Made by a program: the position numbers and the translations under genes. A model generated the notes under the pieces. It searched no databases. It had not been told where the DNA came from and was given only the letters and a program-made list of their open reading frames with translations. Positions 43,401 to 51,386 of a stretch of DNA of 64,000 nt are shown here, one piece after another (position 1 is the first letter of the stretch; every line of letters begins with the position of its first letter). This stretch comes from JALZKA01 sp963786495 (GTDB lineage Bacteria; Actinomycetota; Thermoleophilia; Solirubrobacterales; 70-9), in assembly GCA_963786495.1 (NCBI GenBank), contig CAWAZL010000002.1:124001-188000 (forward strand), in the 5' to 3' direction.

Positions 43401-43579
43401 AGCCCGCCGGCAGCCCGCCGACCGTGAGCGCGTGGGAGTTCGGCGAGGAGGTCGTGGAGTTCTTCGCGGGCACCTCGACCGAGGACACCTTGCTCCTGGG
43501 CTTCGGCCTGGAGCAGCTGGCCACAGACCAGGAGCGGGCTGATCTCCTGGATCAGGCGCTCGGCGGACTACTCCCCTAG
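40472..43579 (+). CDS. Secreted M14 zinc carboxypeptidase, large, with C-terminal CBM/MAM-like domain (three frameshifts)
   Basis: TTG 40472 behind AGGAGG opens a signal peptide (AVVLFAFPSSAQAA). Three single extra bases break the frame, near 40693, 41048 (CAACAAAGATCG, one A too many) and 41335 (GTGGAGCGAC, one G too many). The frames rejoin in the original register after the third. Zinc site: LGAQHAREWITPE (His, Glu), ANPDGYDFT, VDLNRNFDYRW and FFVNYHSAAELL (third His). After the catalytic domain come an Ig-like part, a Rossmann/GATase-like region (VLVIANEDYEG, VVWYLGDNR) and a C-terminal jelly-roll (QLSHNIEPGYDFVIVEA). Corrected length is about 1034 residues. Confidence 0.82.
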   Translation: MKSYLLAVAGAVVLFAFPSSAQAAPPDLEVYSGTVATEDLQEILALGVDRRELSLSPVDGGKSLVRVETILSPVQVARAPRKRCRASAPSGAAGREAEGVPEVLGQQGAQGGLREDGQPESRHHQARDDRPDDRGPGHRRAEGLGGRGHDRGRRQALRALPRRPARPRVDHAGDDPPPEERDHQALHHRQQQRSSSSSRRTSCGSCRSPTRMATTSPSSRVSACGVRTSTTTTTTARSRPATASTSTATSTTAGAMTMRAPRRRPPARHIAASRAIPSPRPRRSTSSWSDIGFEFFVNYHSAAELLLYGIGWQVATPSPDDALYETMAGDDADPAIKGFDPDISAELYTTNGDTDTYMSETYGVLGFTPEMSTCETVSASNKKDKWKPKDCGSGFEFPDDEKLIKKEFKRNLPFALSVAESASDPDDPESVVGRTAPNFVIDPFDVSYGPNQEVAVVAKRALDDVTLNYSINGGSVQTAPVNEWTGGERYGDESDDYYAELRGEVGASVGDDVEVYFTAESARRGAVVESEHFTYTVEGLADEVLVIANEDYEGVNPNYPPSVTAPKYAAAHQAALTSAGYSSDVWDVDAQGVPHDLGVLSHYDAVVWYLGDNRLTQDPEDRLTQTPDGNLPDISVAERQQYLTISVRDYLNEGGKLVHAGETSQYSGLPGISDIVGGLYYGLNGDPEAECVITSADGYFEDCLIMADDFRQYYLGAFARTSFEGPESVDGVDDPLTGYQGNFGGPVTTGDNPLNESGTFQVTSDVLPVAEFPQFESLGAAKYPQEGGPYGPVEGTRYAGVEHRDDTYTRLTRTIDLSGVAAGDEPQLQFQLSHNIEPGYDFVIVEARTAGDNDWTTLKDLEGGTSTQVPLDCEQGFLLDEHPFLKHYIKPGNPCENKGSSGKWNAFSGDNGGWQPAAFNLSKWAGEEVEVHISYVTDSAFGGIGAFVDDTSVVADGSELFADGFESLTPTWTITGQPAGSPPTVSAWEFGEEVVEFFAGTSTEDTLLLGFGLEQLATDQERADLLDQALGGLLP

Positions 43580-44787
43580 GCCGAGTGCCCCTGGCTCTCG
43601 CGGCGCTCGACGTCAAGAGCAAGCAACGCACCCAGCGCCGCTGCCCATAGGGCGGCGGCGCCGGCGAGGTGCCAGGTCCAGTCGACGAGGTTCGCAAGCG
43701 GGAAGGCGAGGACGGCGGGCGCCAGTAACCAGGCGCGGCGGTCGGCGCGAAGGCGCCAGACGAGAGCGACTGTCGAAGCGAAGAGGGCAATCACCAGCGC
43801 CAGCCCGACAATGCCGAGCTCAGCCCAGATCTCGAGTGGCAGGTTGTGCGCGTACAGCGTCTCGCCCCCTCCAACCTCGGATGCTGCGAGCGCATAGGAG
43901 TCGGCGCCGGCACCCGTTAGCGGGCGCTCGGCCATGGCGTCCAGGGCGACGCTCCACTCCCCCAGTCGCCCGTGGTCGATGCCGCTGACCGGCTCGGAGG
44001 CCCCGCCCCCATCGCGCAGCGCGACAACCGCGACCGCGGCGAGAAGGGCCACGACCGCAAGGCCGACCAGAACACGCGCACGGCGCCAGGCGACGGCTGC
44101 AGTCACGAGAACGAGGAGTAGGCACAGCCCCAGGGCGAGGCGGCTCTCGGCCGTCGCCAGCACCGCAACCGCGAGGAGCGCCCCCGCCGAACCGGCGATG
44201 CGTAGCGCCTGACCGCCCCTGAGGATCATCCACGCGTAGATCGGCAGCGCCGAAACCTGGAGCACAGCCAGCGCCGGCGGATACTCGAAGGTCCCACCCG
44301 GGCGCCACGCTCCGCCGATCACCTGCGCCCACGGCTCATGGCGAAGCGCAAGCGCACTAAGTCCGAGCACGGCCTCGACCATCGCCACGGCGGCGATGAT
44401 CCCGGCGACCCACGCGACACCGTGCACTCGCACGATCCAACCGGCTAGGAGCGCGACCGCGGCAAGTGAAGCGGTGACGAACCCAGCGCGCTCAGCCTCA
44501 CCGGCCTCCCCCAAAGTCCAGACACCGCTCGCGAGCGAGAGTGCCGCGAGCCCGAAGAGCGCGAGCACCGGCAGCGAGCGCGCAAGCTCCGCCAAGGGCC
44601 GTTCATCGATCGCGTAGACGACGGCGAGCGCGCACAGCGTCAACCCGATGAAGAGCGAGCGGGAGGCCGAGCTGAAGCCTCCCTCGATCGCGACCGGTGC
44701 GATCACCGCGATCGCGAGTGCGAGCGGGGCAACCGGCAACCGATGCACCAACGGCCGCCGGTCTGAGCCGGCGGCCGTCAGGCGCAT
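43576..44787 (-). CDS. O-antigen-ligase-like polytopic membrane protein
   Basis: About 403 residues from ATG 44787 (ATG 44832 is also possible but overlaps the upstream gene). At least ten hydrophobic segments, with a periplasmic loop GIDHGRLGEWSVALDAMAER, PLTGAGADSYAL and YAHNLPLEIWAELGIVGL. The R-x-x-x-W ... G-x-G ... H-N pattern is typical of Wzy_C/O-antigen ligase family proteins, which attach glycans. The exact role (ligase, polymerase or other glycan transfer) cannot be set. Its stop overlaps the M14 stop on the other strand. Probably co-transcribed with the Ig-like protein. Confidence 0.75.
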   Translation of the reverse strand: MRLTAAGSDRRPLVHRLPVAPLALAIAVIAPVAIEGGFSSASRSLFIGLTLCALAVVYAIDERPLAELARSLPVLALFGLAALSLASGVWTLGEAGEAERAGFVTASLAAVALLAGWIVRVHGVAWVAGIIAAVAMVEAVLGLSALALRHEPWAQVIGGAWRPGGTFEYPPALAVLQVSALPIYAWMILRGGQALRIAGSAGALLAVAVLATAESRLALGLCLLLVLVTAAVAWRRARVLVGLAVVALLAAVAVVALRDGGGASEPVSGIDHGRLGEWSVALDAMAERPLTGAGADSYALAASEVGGGETLYAHNLPLEIWAELGIVGLALVIALFASTVALVWRLRADRRAWLLAPAVLAFPLANLVDWTWHLAGAAALWAAALGALLALDVERRESQGHSA

Positions 44788-44806
44788 CAGATTGCGAGTG
44801 CTTGTC

Positions 44807-45514
44807 TCAGCGCTTGCGCTTCCCGCTGACACGGAATGCCTTCTTGGCCGGTGAGCGATCCTGGTTTCCGGCCTTGTCCTCGGCGCGTACCTCCAGCACG
44901 TGCTTGCCGCGATCCAGCTTCTTCAGCACGAGCTTGTCGCCCGTTCGCTCGAACTTGCCGCGTCGATCGAGCCGGTAGCTGAACTTCGCGCCCTTCTCGT
45001 CCGACTTGAGGTGGAATGTCGGCGTGCGGTCCTTGGTCACCTTCGGGCCGTTGATCGCGGAGCACTCCGGGTCTTGAGTGTCGATCACGAACTCGGATGT
45101 CGCCGGCGTGCGGTCACGCAGGCCGTCCGAATCGACCGCGTAGACGTCGAGCGTGTGGCGCCCGTCTTCGAGCTCGGCGGTGGTGTGGGGGTTCGAGCAC
45201 GTGCGGAACGGCTTGTCGTCCACGCGGCATTTGAACGTCACATTTTTCTCGTCCGAGCTGAAACCGAACGTGGGAGTCCGGTCGTCGCTTCGGCCTTCCG
45301 GCCCGCTCTTGATGTTCGTGGTGGGCTCGTTGTAGACGCAGTCGCGAACGGCCTTGCAATACACGTTGTCGCGGATGCTGCCCGCGAGGTCGCCCAGGCC
45401 ACCGAAGGCAGCGCTTGCGGTAAGCGCAAGGCCAAATGTCGCCAGGACGCTCGCCTTGGTGATCCGCCGGCGGCGGGAACTGCGGGCGCGGCTCTTGACG
45501 TTGACACCTTCCAT
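44807..45514 (-). CDS. Secreted Ig-like repeat protein
   Basis: A 235-residue product with a basic start and hydrophobic signal (ITKASVLATFGLALTASAAFG), then two repeats of an Ig-like bacterial surface domain (RTPTFGFSSDEKNVTFKCRVD and RTPTFHLKSDEKGAKFSYRLD, each ending with a G-x-H-x-L/V-x-V-x-A-x-D segment). The C-terminus is Lys/Arg-rich. Cys pairs (VYCKAVRDCVY, FKCRV, RTCSN) suggest disulfides. ATG 45514 follows GGAGAAAAA and was preferred to a longer upstream frame. Likely wall-associated. Confidence 0.75.
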   Translation of the reverse strand: MEGVNVKSRARSSRRRRITKASVLATFGLALTASAAFGGLGDLAGSIRDNVYCKAVRDCVYNEPTTNIKSGPEGRSDDRTPTFGFSSDEKNVTFKCRVDDKPFRTCSNPHTTAELEDGRHTLDVYAVDSDGLRDRTPATSEFVIDTQDPECSAINGPKVTKDRTPTFHLKSDEKGAKFSYRLDRRGKFERTGDKLVLKKLDRGKHVLEVRAEDKAGNQDRSPAKKAFRVSGKRKR

Positions 45515-45648
45515 GGCTTTTTCTCCTTTGGGGTGGGAAACTTCAACCCCCCATCGGCACGACAGAGCGCCAAACGGACAAAAACCCCCTCGAGTCGGAC
45601 GGATGTCGGACACCCCGTGTTTATGGCCATGCGCCGTAAGCTCAGGCG

Positions 45649-47251
45649 GTGACTCCCAGGCTCCTCAGCCGTGGCCACTGGGTGCGATTCGCCGTGGTTG
45701 CGCTCTTGGCAGTCGTTTTCTTCGCGGGCAGCAACCAGTCCGATTCGGAGGACGCCGGCGAACCGCCCGTCGAGCGCAGCAAGATCCCGAACCTGAACTG
45801 GCCCCAGGAAGGTGGCGACGAGTACGTCGCGCCACGGAGATGGGCGAACTGCGATGAGGAGTGCGCCGCGGAGCCCGAGCCTTTTGACCTGTCAACTGCC
45901 TACATCTATCCCAAGCTGCAAAGCGGGGTAGATCACTACGTGACTTCGTGCTTCGGTGGCGCCACGGAGCTCCAGCTGGATTCCGAGAGGCGAGTCACGG
46001 TCAGGCGGGCGGGCTTTGAGTGGCGAGGACGGAGGGGCCGCGTCCGAGTGCCCCTCGATCCGGGAGAGAGCTTCGTCATGGACGACGGGCAGCAGCGTTA
46101 TCAAGTGAGGTGCCTGCCGAACAACTTCCCCGGCTGGGATTTCGAACGACTGTCAGATCCCAGCCACAAGTTCTATTCCGTTGCCTTTGGGCGGTCCAAC
46201 GACAACGAGGACAAGAACCTGAATCCCTACGTCGTTGTCTTCGACGAGCACGGCGTCCCGGTCTGGTGGCAGCACGAAGGGCCCAGCACGTTGGGCGGCC
46301 AGCTGGTCGAGTACAGGGGCGAGCCTTACATCTACTGGCGCCAGGAAGGTCTTCGGACGGACAGCTTCATCGAAGACCTTCACCAGCTCCACACCCTGAA
46401 CGGGGAGTTGGCTCATCAGTTCGAGAGCCCGCGACTTACCACCGATGGCCACGAGTTCAACCTGCGAAAGAACGGCGATGCCTGGCTGATCAGCTACGTG
46501 CCGCGCGCCAACGAGGACTTCTCGGACATTGGAGGTCCGGAATCGGCGTGGTCCGCGGAAGCGATCGTCGAGCAGGTCAGGGACGGCAAGACGATCTGGC
46601 GCTGGTCGACCAGAAAGAACATCCACTCATATGAATCAGAACGCATCCTCGAGGGCAATTTCGACGGAAAGGACGACGGCAGCGAGGACGACCCCTTCGA
46701 CCGCGTGCACATGAACTCGGTCGAGCCCGCCGGAGACCGAATCATCGTGAGCCTGCGGACTACCGATGGCGTGTACGGAATCGACCGGGCGACCGGCGAC
46801 ATCGTCTGGAAGCTCGGCGGCGAGGAAACCCCAGAGTCGCTCCAGGTCATCGGCGACTACTACGACTACACGTCCGGCGCTCAGCACGATGCCCGCGTCC
46901 TGCCCGACGGGACGATCTCCGTCTTCGACAACCGCACGGGACTTGAGGAGCCGCCTCGCGTGACCCGCTGGCGCATCGACGAAGAAGGAGATGACTGCGA
47001 CGATGGTTGAGGCCTACGAGGACCCACTGGCGCCGGGCTCTCCCGCCACCGGCTCGTCTCGCTTCTCCCGCGACGGAAGCCTCTTCGTCTACTGGGGCGA
47101 CAGCTACCTGATGACTGAGTTCACCCCCGAAGGTTCAATCGCATTCCGCTTGTCGATCGGCGGCATGGCGTACCGCGCCTTCCCGGTTCCCGACAGCTTG
47201 GTGAGCTACCGCGACTTCGACCGCGGCATGGACACGAAAGCGGCGCCCTAG
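45649..47251 (+). CDS. Arylsulfotransferase-like (ASST family) membrane-anchored protein (one frameshift)
   Basis: GTG 45649 opens an N-terminal anchor (WVRFAVVALLAVVFFAG) followed by a beta-propeller resembling Arylsulfotran_2: VVFDEHGVPVWWQHEG, TTDGHEFNLRKNGDAWLISY, RVHMNSVEPAGDRIIVSLRT, and SGAQHDARVLPDGTISVFDN. The frame slips near 47000 (GAAGGAGATGAC, one G too many), after which EAYEDPLAPGSPATGSSRFS and the last propeller blade continue to 47251. Corrected length is about 533 residues. Members transfer sulfate between phenolic compounds or have unknown roles; the His and Arg residues above are the likely site. Confidence 0.78.
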
Positions 47252-47342
47252 CGCCCTCACGCGGAAACATCGTGCTTAGCATGGAAAATGCACAGGCCAC
47301 CCCCTTCAAGCGAACGTCCCACGCTCAGCATCCATTCCATGC

Positions 47343-47385
47343 GGACGTCCGTGAGTACGCCCTATAGGGGGCACTGACGGACGTC
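47343..47385. repeat. GGACGTCC...CCTATAGGG...GGACGTC hairpin repeat, copy 2
   Basis: An imperfect inverted repeat: GGACGTCCGTGAGTACGCCC, TATA, then GGGGGCACTGACGGACGTC. CGAACGTCCCAC, identical to the start of copy 1, occurs 32 bp upstream (47311-47322). It sits in the 216-bp gap between the arylsulfotransferase-like gene and the converging YCII gene. Confidence 0.55.
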
Positions 47386-47467
47386 TGCCCCGAACGCGGG
47401 TTACTTGCTTCCCATGCAAGCACCTAACTGCCCCCGGGGTCAGCCAGTCCGCGACCCCCTAGTTGGA

Positions 47468-47833
47468 TCAGGAGTCCTGCGGGTCCTGAAAGGCGCGCAC
47501 CTCGATGCGGCCGCCCAGTGCCTTCGACGCTTGCGTCGCCCACTCGACGGCGGCATCTTCGTCTGCGGCCTCGATCACCCAAAAGCCGCCGACGTACTCC
47601 GACGCCTCCACGAACGGTCCGTCGACCACCACGGGCTTGCCGCTGGTGGAGTCGACGGTCTTGGCCGACGACGGCGGGTGCAGGCCCCCGGCGAAGCGAA
47701 ACGCCCCGGCCTTTTCCAGATCGGAGTTGAACTCCTCCACGGCGGCCAGCGCGGCCTCGAGGTCGCCCGGGTCCATCGAATCCATGGTCGGCTCCTCGGC
47801 CGAGTCGTGGGGCACGGTCAAGAAGAACTGCAT
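47468..47833 (-). CDS. YCII-related protein
   Basis: A 121-residue YCII-fold protein (MQFFLTVPHDSAEEP, then VVVDGPFVEASEYVGGFWVIEAADEDAAVEWA and a C-terminal IEVR strand; the GPF-x-E-x-x-E-x-x-GG-x-W core is the family hallmark). Such proteins are small dehydratase-like or regulator-associated proteins with His/Asp sites. ATG 47833 overlaps the SufT-like stop as ATGA, so the two are translationally coupled. Confidence 0.85.
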   Translation of the reverse strand: MQFFLTVPHDSAEEPTMDSMDPGDLEAALAAVEEFNSDLEKAGAFRFAGGLHPPSSAKTVDSTSGKPVVVDGPFVEASEYVGGFWVIEAADEDAAVEWATQASKALGGRIEVRAFQDPQDS

Positions 47834-48129
47834 CAGAACCCCAGAGCGAACTTCGCGTCCTCGGTCATCATCTCCGGGGACCACGGGGGATCGAACGTCA
47901 TCTCCGGGCGCACTGACTCGACGCCCTCGAGGTCGCCGACGAACTCGATCATCTGCTCCGAGACCTGCGGGCCGATGGGACACGCGGGCGTCGTGAGGGT
48001 GAACTTCACCTGGACGTCCGCCTCCTCGATGTTCACGTCATAGACGAGCCCGAGCGAGACGAAATCCAGTCCGAGCTCCGGGTCGATTACCTCTTCGAGG
48101 GCCTCGTAGACATCTTCTTCGGTGACCAT
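47833..48129 (-). CDS. MIP18/SufT-like (DUF59) Fe-S maturation protein
   Basis: A 98-residue DUF59 protein: EALEEVIDPELGLDFVSLGLVYDV, the conserved Cys motif TTPACPIGPQVSEQ, and FDPPWSPEMMTEDAKFALGF. This belongs to the SufT/PaaD-like group that helps insert Fe-S clusters. In actinobacteria it normally ends the Suf operon; here it is about 24 kb away from the Suf genes and paired with a YCII gene. ATG 48129. Confidence 0.9.
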   Translation of the reverse strand: MVTEEDVYEALEEVIDPELGLDFVSLGLVYDVNIEEADVQVKFTLTTPACPIGPQVSEQMIEFVGDLEGVESVRPEMTFDPPWSPEMMTEDAKFALGF

Positions 48130-48257
48130 GCTCCAAGCGTACAGGCGGGCTCTATTGAATTGGCTGGAGAGCCAGTGAGAACTGGCGCATTCAGCGGTTT
48201 CGTTCCTTACGATCGCTGCTGATTAGGGAACCCCAGGGAACTGAACAGGAGCACTCT

Positions 48258-50777
48258 TTGAACGTCGTTTCTCGCCGCGTCTGCAGCTTTGTTGCCGCTG
48301 GCGTCTGCGCCACCGCCCTCACTCTTGCCGCACCCGCAGGAGCGTCAACACTGACCGCGGATGAGGCGGTCGACACCGCCTGCTCGACGGGCGATCGCTC
48401 CGGCCAGGCCGGCGTCGCCACGGAGGCCATCTCGGCCCCTGGCGTCTCGACCGTCAAGGCGACCCTCGCCGGCGAAGGCGACTGGGACCTCGCGGTCTAC
48501 GAGGCCGACACGGGCCGGCTCGTCACCGCATCGGCGTTCGCGGGCGGCGACGAGATCGCCGAAGGCTTTTCGGCAGCCGGCGACTTGATCGTGCAGGCAT
48601 GCCGCCGGACGGGCGAGGACGCTACGGCCAAGCTGAACGTCGAGACGAACGAGCTCACTGAGGAAGCGCCGCGCATGCAGACCGTGCGCGTCTCAACTCC
48701 GGACGAGGCGATGAAGGGCCAGCTCGCTTCGCTCGGCATGGACCTCATCGAGAGCGGTGGTCCAGGCTACATCGACGTCGTCCTGGCCAACCCGGCGCAG
48801 GGCGCGCTGCTCAACGATGAGGGCTTCAACTTCGAGGTGCTCGAGGACGACCTGGCGGAGGCCAGCGTCCAGCAGCGCACCGCGGAGGCGGCGATGGCTC
48901 GCCAGATGCGCGGCGGGTCCGGCCTGCCAAGCGGAAACGCCGGGCCCAACGACGGCACCTACCGGCGCCTCGTCGACTACTCCGAGGAGCTTCAGCAACT
49001 CGCTGAGGACAACCCGAAGCTCGTGAAGTACAAGGAACTGAAGAAGCACACCTATTCAGACCGTCCTGTCGAGTCGATCACCGTCGGCAAGAACGTCACG
49101 AAGAAGGACGGAAGACCCGCGTTCCTCCTCACTGGCGCCCACCACGCGCGCGAGTGGCCGTCGGCCGAGCACACGATCGAGTTCGCATACGAGCTCGTCA
49201 ACGGCTGGAACGACGGCAAGAAGCGGATCAAGAAGCTTTTGAAGAAGACGCGCGTCATCTTCATCCCGGTGGTGAACCCGGACGGATTCAACACCTCCCG
49301 CGAGGCGGGAGAGCTCGCCGGCGCTGCGGGCGGCCGTGCCGCGCCCCTCGGCGACGAGACCGTGAACCTCGTCATCCCTTACGAGTACCACCGCAAGAAC
49401 TGTCGCGTGGTTCCGCCCTCCGAGCCGCCCACGGCCAACTGCATGGGCGTTCCCAACCTCGGCCTCACCCAGTTCGGCGTCGACCCGAACCGCAACTATG
49501 GCGGCTTCTGGGGCGGCCCGGGCGCATCGGCCGAGGACACCCTCCCCTTCGGCTCGACCGCTCAGGACTACCGCGGCCCCGGCCCGTTCTCGGAGCCGGA
49601 GACCCAGAACATCCGAAAGCTGGTTTCGAAGGACCAGGTGGTGACCTTCATCACCAACCACACATTCTCGAACCTGCTGCTGCGCCCGCCGGGCCTCCAG
49701 GCCAAGGGCCCACCGCCGGACGAGAAGGACTACAAGGCCTTCGGCGCGTCGATGGCCAAGGAGAACGGCTACGCGAACCAGAAGAGCTACGAGCTCTACG
49801 ACACGACGGGCGGAGCCGAGGACTGGACGTATTACTCCACCGGCGGCTACGGGTTCACGTTCGAGATCGGCCTCACCGCTTTCCACGATGTCTTTGCGGA
49901 CGGAGTGGTCGCCGAGTACAACGGCACCTCTGCCGCGTCCGGCAATGGCGGCGGGAACAAGGCCGCGTACATGAAGGCTCTGAAGTCGACCGCCAACACG
50001 AAGCGCCACTCCCGGATTACAGGAACCGCCCCTGAGGGCGCCCGCCTGATCCTGAAGAAGGAGTTCATGACCCCGACCTCCCCGGTCATCGACGGAAGCG
50101 GAGTCGAGGGCGACGTGATCCTCTTCAAGGACAAGCTGAAGACGAAGCTCGACGTCGGCAAGTCGGGCAAGTACGACTGGCACGTCAACCCGTCAACTCG
50201 CCCGCTGGTCGACCCGCGTCAGCCAGATGTGGACAAGAAGCCCGGCAAGCCGTCGGATCCGATCGATTTCACCGGCTCGCCCGGCCCAGACGCACTTCCG
50301 TGCGGCGACTCCGAGTCCGAAGACCCGACCTGCTTCAACGACCACCCGTTCAAGGTCAAGGGCGGCAAGGGCATCGACAACGGCAAGGCGACGGTGCGGA
50401 TCACCTGGCCCAGTCCGGCGAGCGACTGGGACATGAAGGTGTTCAAGGACTCGGACGGCGACGGTACCTCGGAGGGCGAGACCGACGTGGTCGGCTCATC
50501 CGCCGACGGGACCACGAACGTCGAGTCGTCGACCATCGCCGGCCCCGAGTTCAAGCCCGGCAAGTACGTCGTGCGGGTCTCGAACTTCGCAGCGGCCGAG
50601 CCCTACGACGGCACGATCACGTTCAACAAGACCGAGGCCTCCGCGATTCCGACCGGCTACGAGAAATGGACGCTCGTCTGCCGCGAGAAGAAGGGCGGCC
50701 CGGTCAAGGCCTCCGAGAAGGTCCTGGTCAAGCGAGGCGACGTCGCGCACGTCAACTTCGCGAGTAGCTGCGACTAG
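48258..50777 (+). CDS. Secreted M14 zinc carboxypeptidase with pre-peptidase C-terminal-type domain
   Basis: An intact 839-residue secreted peptidase. TTG 48258 behind ACAGGAGC opens a signal peptide (VAAGVCATALTLAAPAGAS). A propeptide-like region is at about 30-210. The zinc site is TGAHHAREWPSAEHTIEF (His, Glu) and ITNHTFSNLLLRP (His); substrate residues are VNPDGFNTS and VDPNRNYGGFW; catalytic Glu in YGFTFEIGLTAFHD. The C-terminal beta domain (about 690-839; ITWPSPASDWDMKVFKDSDG, GKYVVRVSNFAA) resembles PPC domains. Related to, but not a copy of, the other two M14 genes. Confidence 0.92.
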   Translation: MNVVSRRVCSFVAAGVCATALTLAAPAGASTLTADEAVDTACSTGDRSGQAGVATEAISAPGVSTVKATLAGEGDWDLAVYEADTGRLVTASAFAGGDEIAEGFSAAGDLIVQACRRTGEDATAKLNVETNELTEEAPRMQTVRVSTPDEAMKGQLASLGMDLIESGGPGYIDVVLANPAQGALLNDEGFNFEVLEDDLAEASVQQRTAEAAMARQMRGGSGLPSGNAGPNDGTYRRLVDYSEELQQLAEDNPKLVKYKELKKHTYSDRPVESITVGKNVTKKDGRPAFLLTGAHHAREWPSAEHTIEFAYELVNGWNDGKKRIKKLLKKTRVIFIPVVNPDGFNTSREAGELAGAAGGRAAPLGDETVNLVIPYEYHRKNCRVVPPSEPPTANCMGVPNLGLTQFGVDPNRNYGGFWGGPGASAEDTLPFGSTAQDYRGPGPFSEPETQNIRKLVSKDQVVTFITNHTFSNLLLRPPGLQAKGPPPDEKDYKAFGASMAKENGYANQKSYELYDTTGGAEDWTYYSTGGYGFTFEIGLTAFHDVFADGVVAEYNGTSAASGNGGGNKAAYMKALKSTANTKRHSRITGTAPEGARLILKKEFMTPTSPVIDGSGVEGDVILFKDKLKTKLDVGKSGKYDWHVNPSTRPLVDPRQPDVDKKPGKPSDPIDFTGSPGPDALPCGDSESEDPTCFNDHPFKVKGGKGIDNGKATVRITWPSPASDWDMKVFKDSDGDGTSEGETDVVGSSADGTTNVESSTIAGPEFKPGKYVVRVSNFAAAEPYDGTITFNKTEASAIPTGYEKWTLVCREKKGGPVKASEKVLVKRGDVAHVNFASSCD

Positions 50778-50779
50778 GC

Positions 50780-50844
50780 GGGGTCAGACCCCTCAAACAA
50801 ACCTCACAATCGCAACGTGAGTGAACTGTGAGGGGTCTGACCCC
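50780..50844. repeat. GGGGTCAGACCCC inverted-repeat element, copy D
   Basis: A 65-bp element with perfect 16-bp arms (GGGGTCAGACCCCTCA and TGAGGGGTCTGACCCC) but a core different from copies A-C (no AACATTTCG). It lies in the 90-bp gap between the M14 gene and fxsA, both on the plus strand, and could fold into a long hairpin. Confidence 0.88.
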
Positions 50845-50867
50845 TCCAACGTAGGATCAGGAGCGGC

Positions 50868-51386
50868 ATGTTGCCGCTCCTTTTCCTTGTCTTCATCCTG
50901 CTCCCGATCGCGGAGCTTTGGCTGATCATCGAGATCGGCGGCTCGATCGGCGTCCCGCAAACGATCGCACTGCTCATCGTCGACAGCCTCATCGGCGCCG
51001 CGCTGGCGCGCTCGCAGAGCCGCGCCGCGTGGGAGCGCTTCAACGCGGCGATGGCCGAGGGGCGGATCCCCGGCAAGGAGGTCTTCGACGGAGCGATGAT
51101 CATCCTCGGCGGAGCGCTCCTCCTTACCCCGGGCTTCATCACGGACATCTTCGGGCTGATCCTCATCATCCCGCCGACCCGCGCCATCATCCGCGCCTTC
51201 CTCACCCGCCTGGCCGGTCGCCGCGGTGCGGTGGCGTTCCGCGTCGCCGAGTTCGGCTACGCCAAGCGGCCGGGTGCCGATGCGCGGCGCCCCGGTCAGA
51301 GCTACGACTACGAAGGCTCGGCCAGCGAAGTGACCGAGCCCGCCCCTGAGCTCGAGCCGCGACCGACAGGCGACGAGCGTGGCTGA
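50868..51386 (+). CDS. fxsA: FxsA-family membrane protein
   Basis: A 172-residue inner-membrane protein with the FxsA pattern: hydrophobic helices LLFLVFILLPIAELWLIIEIG and QTIALLIVDSLIGAALA, then the conserved GALLLTPGFITDIFGLILIIPPTR. In E. coli overproduced FxsA binds the F-exclusion protein PifA; the normal role is unclear. It has an extended acidic, proline-rich C-terminus. It is first in a four-gene run whose next gene overlaps by 8 bp. Confidence 0.9.
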   Translation: MLPLLFLVFILLPIAELWLIIEIGGSIGVPQTIALLIVDSLIGAALARSQSRAAWERFNAAMAEGRIPGKEVFDGAMIILGGALLLTPGFITDIFGLILIIPPTRAIIRAFLTRLAGRRGAVAFRVAEFGYAKRPGADARRPGQSYDYEGSASEVTEPAPELEPRPTGDERG

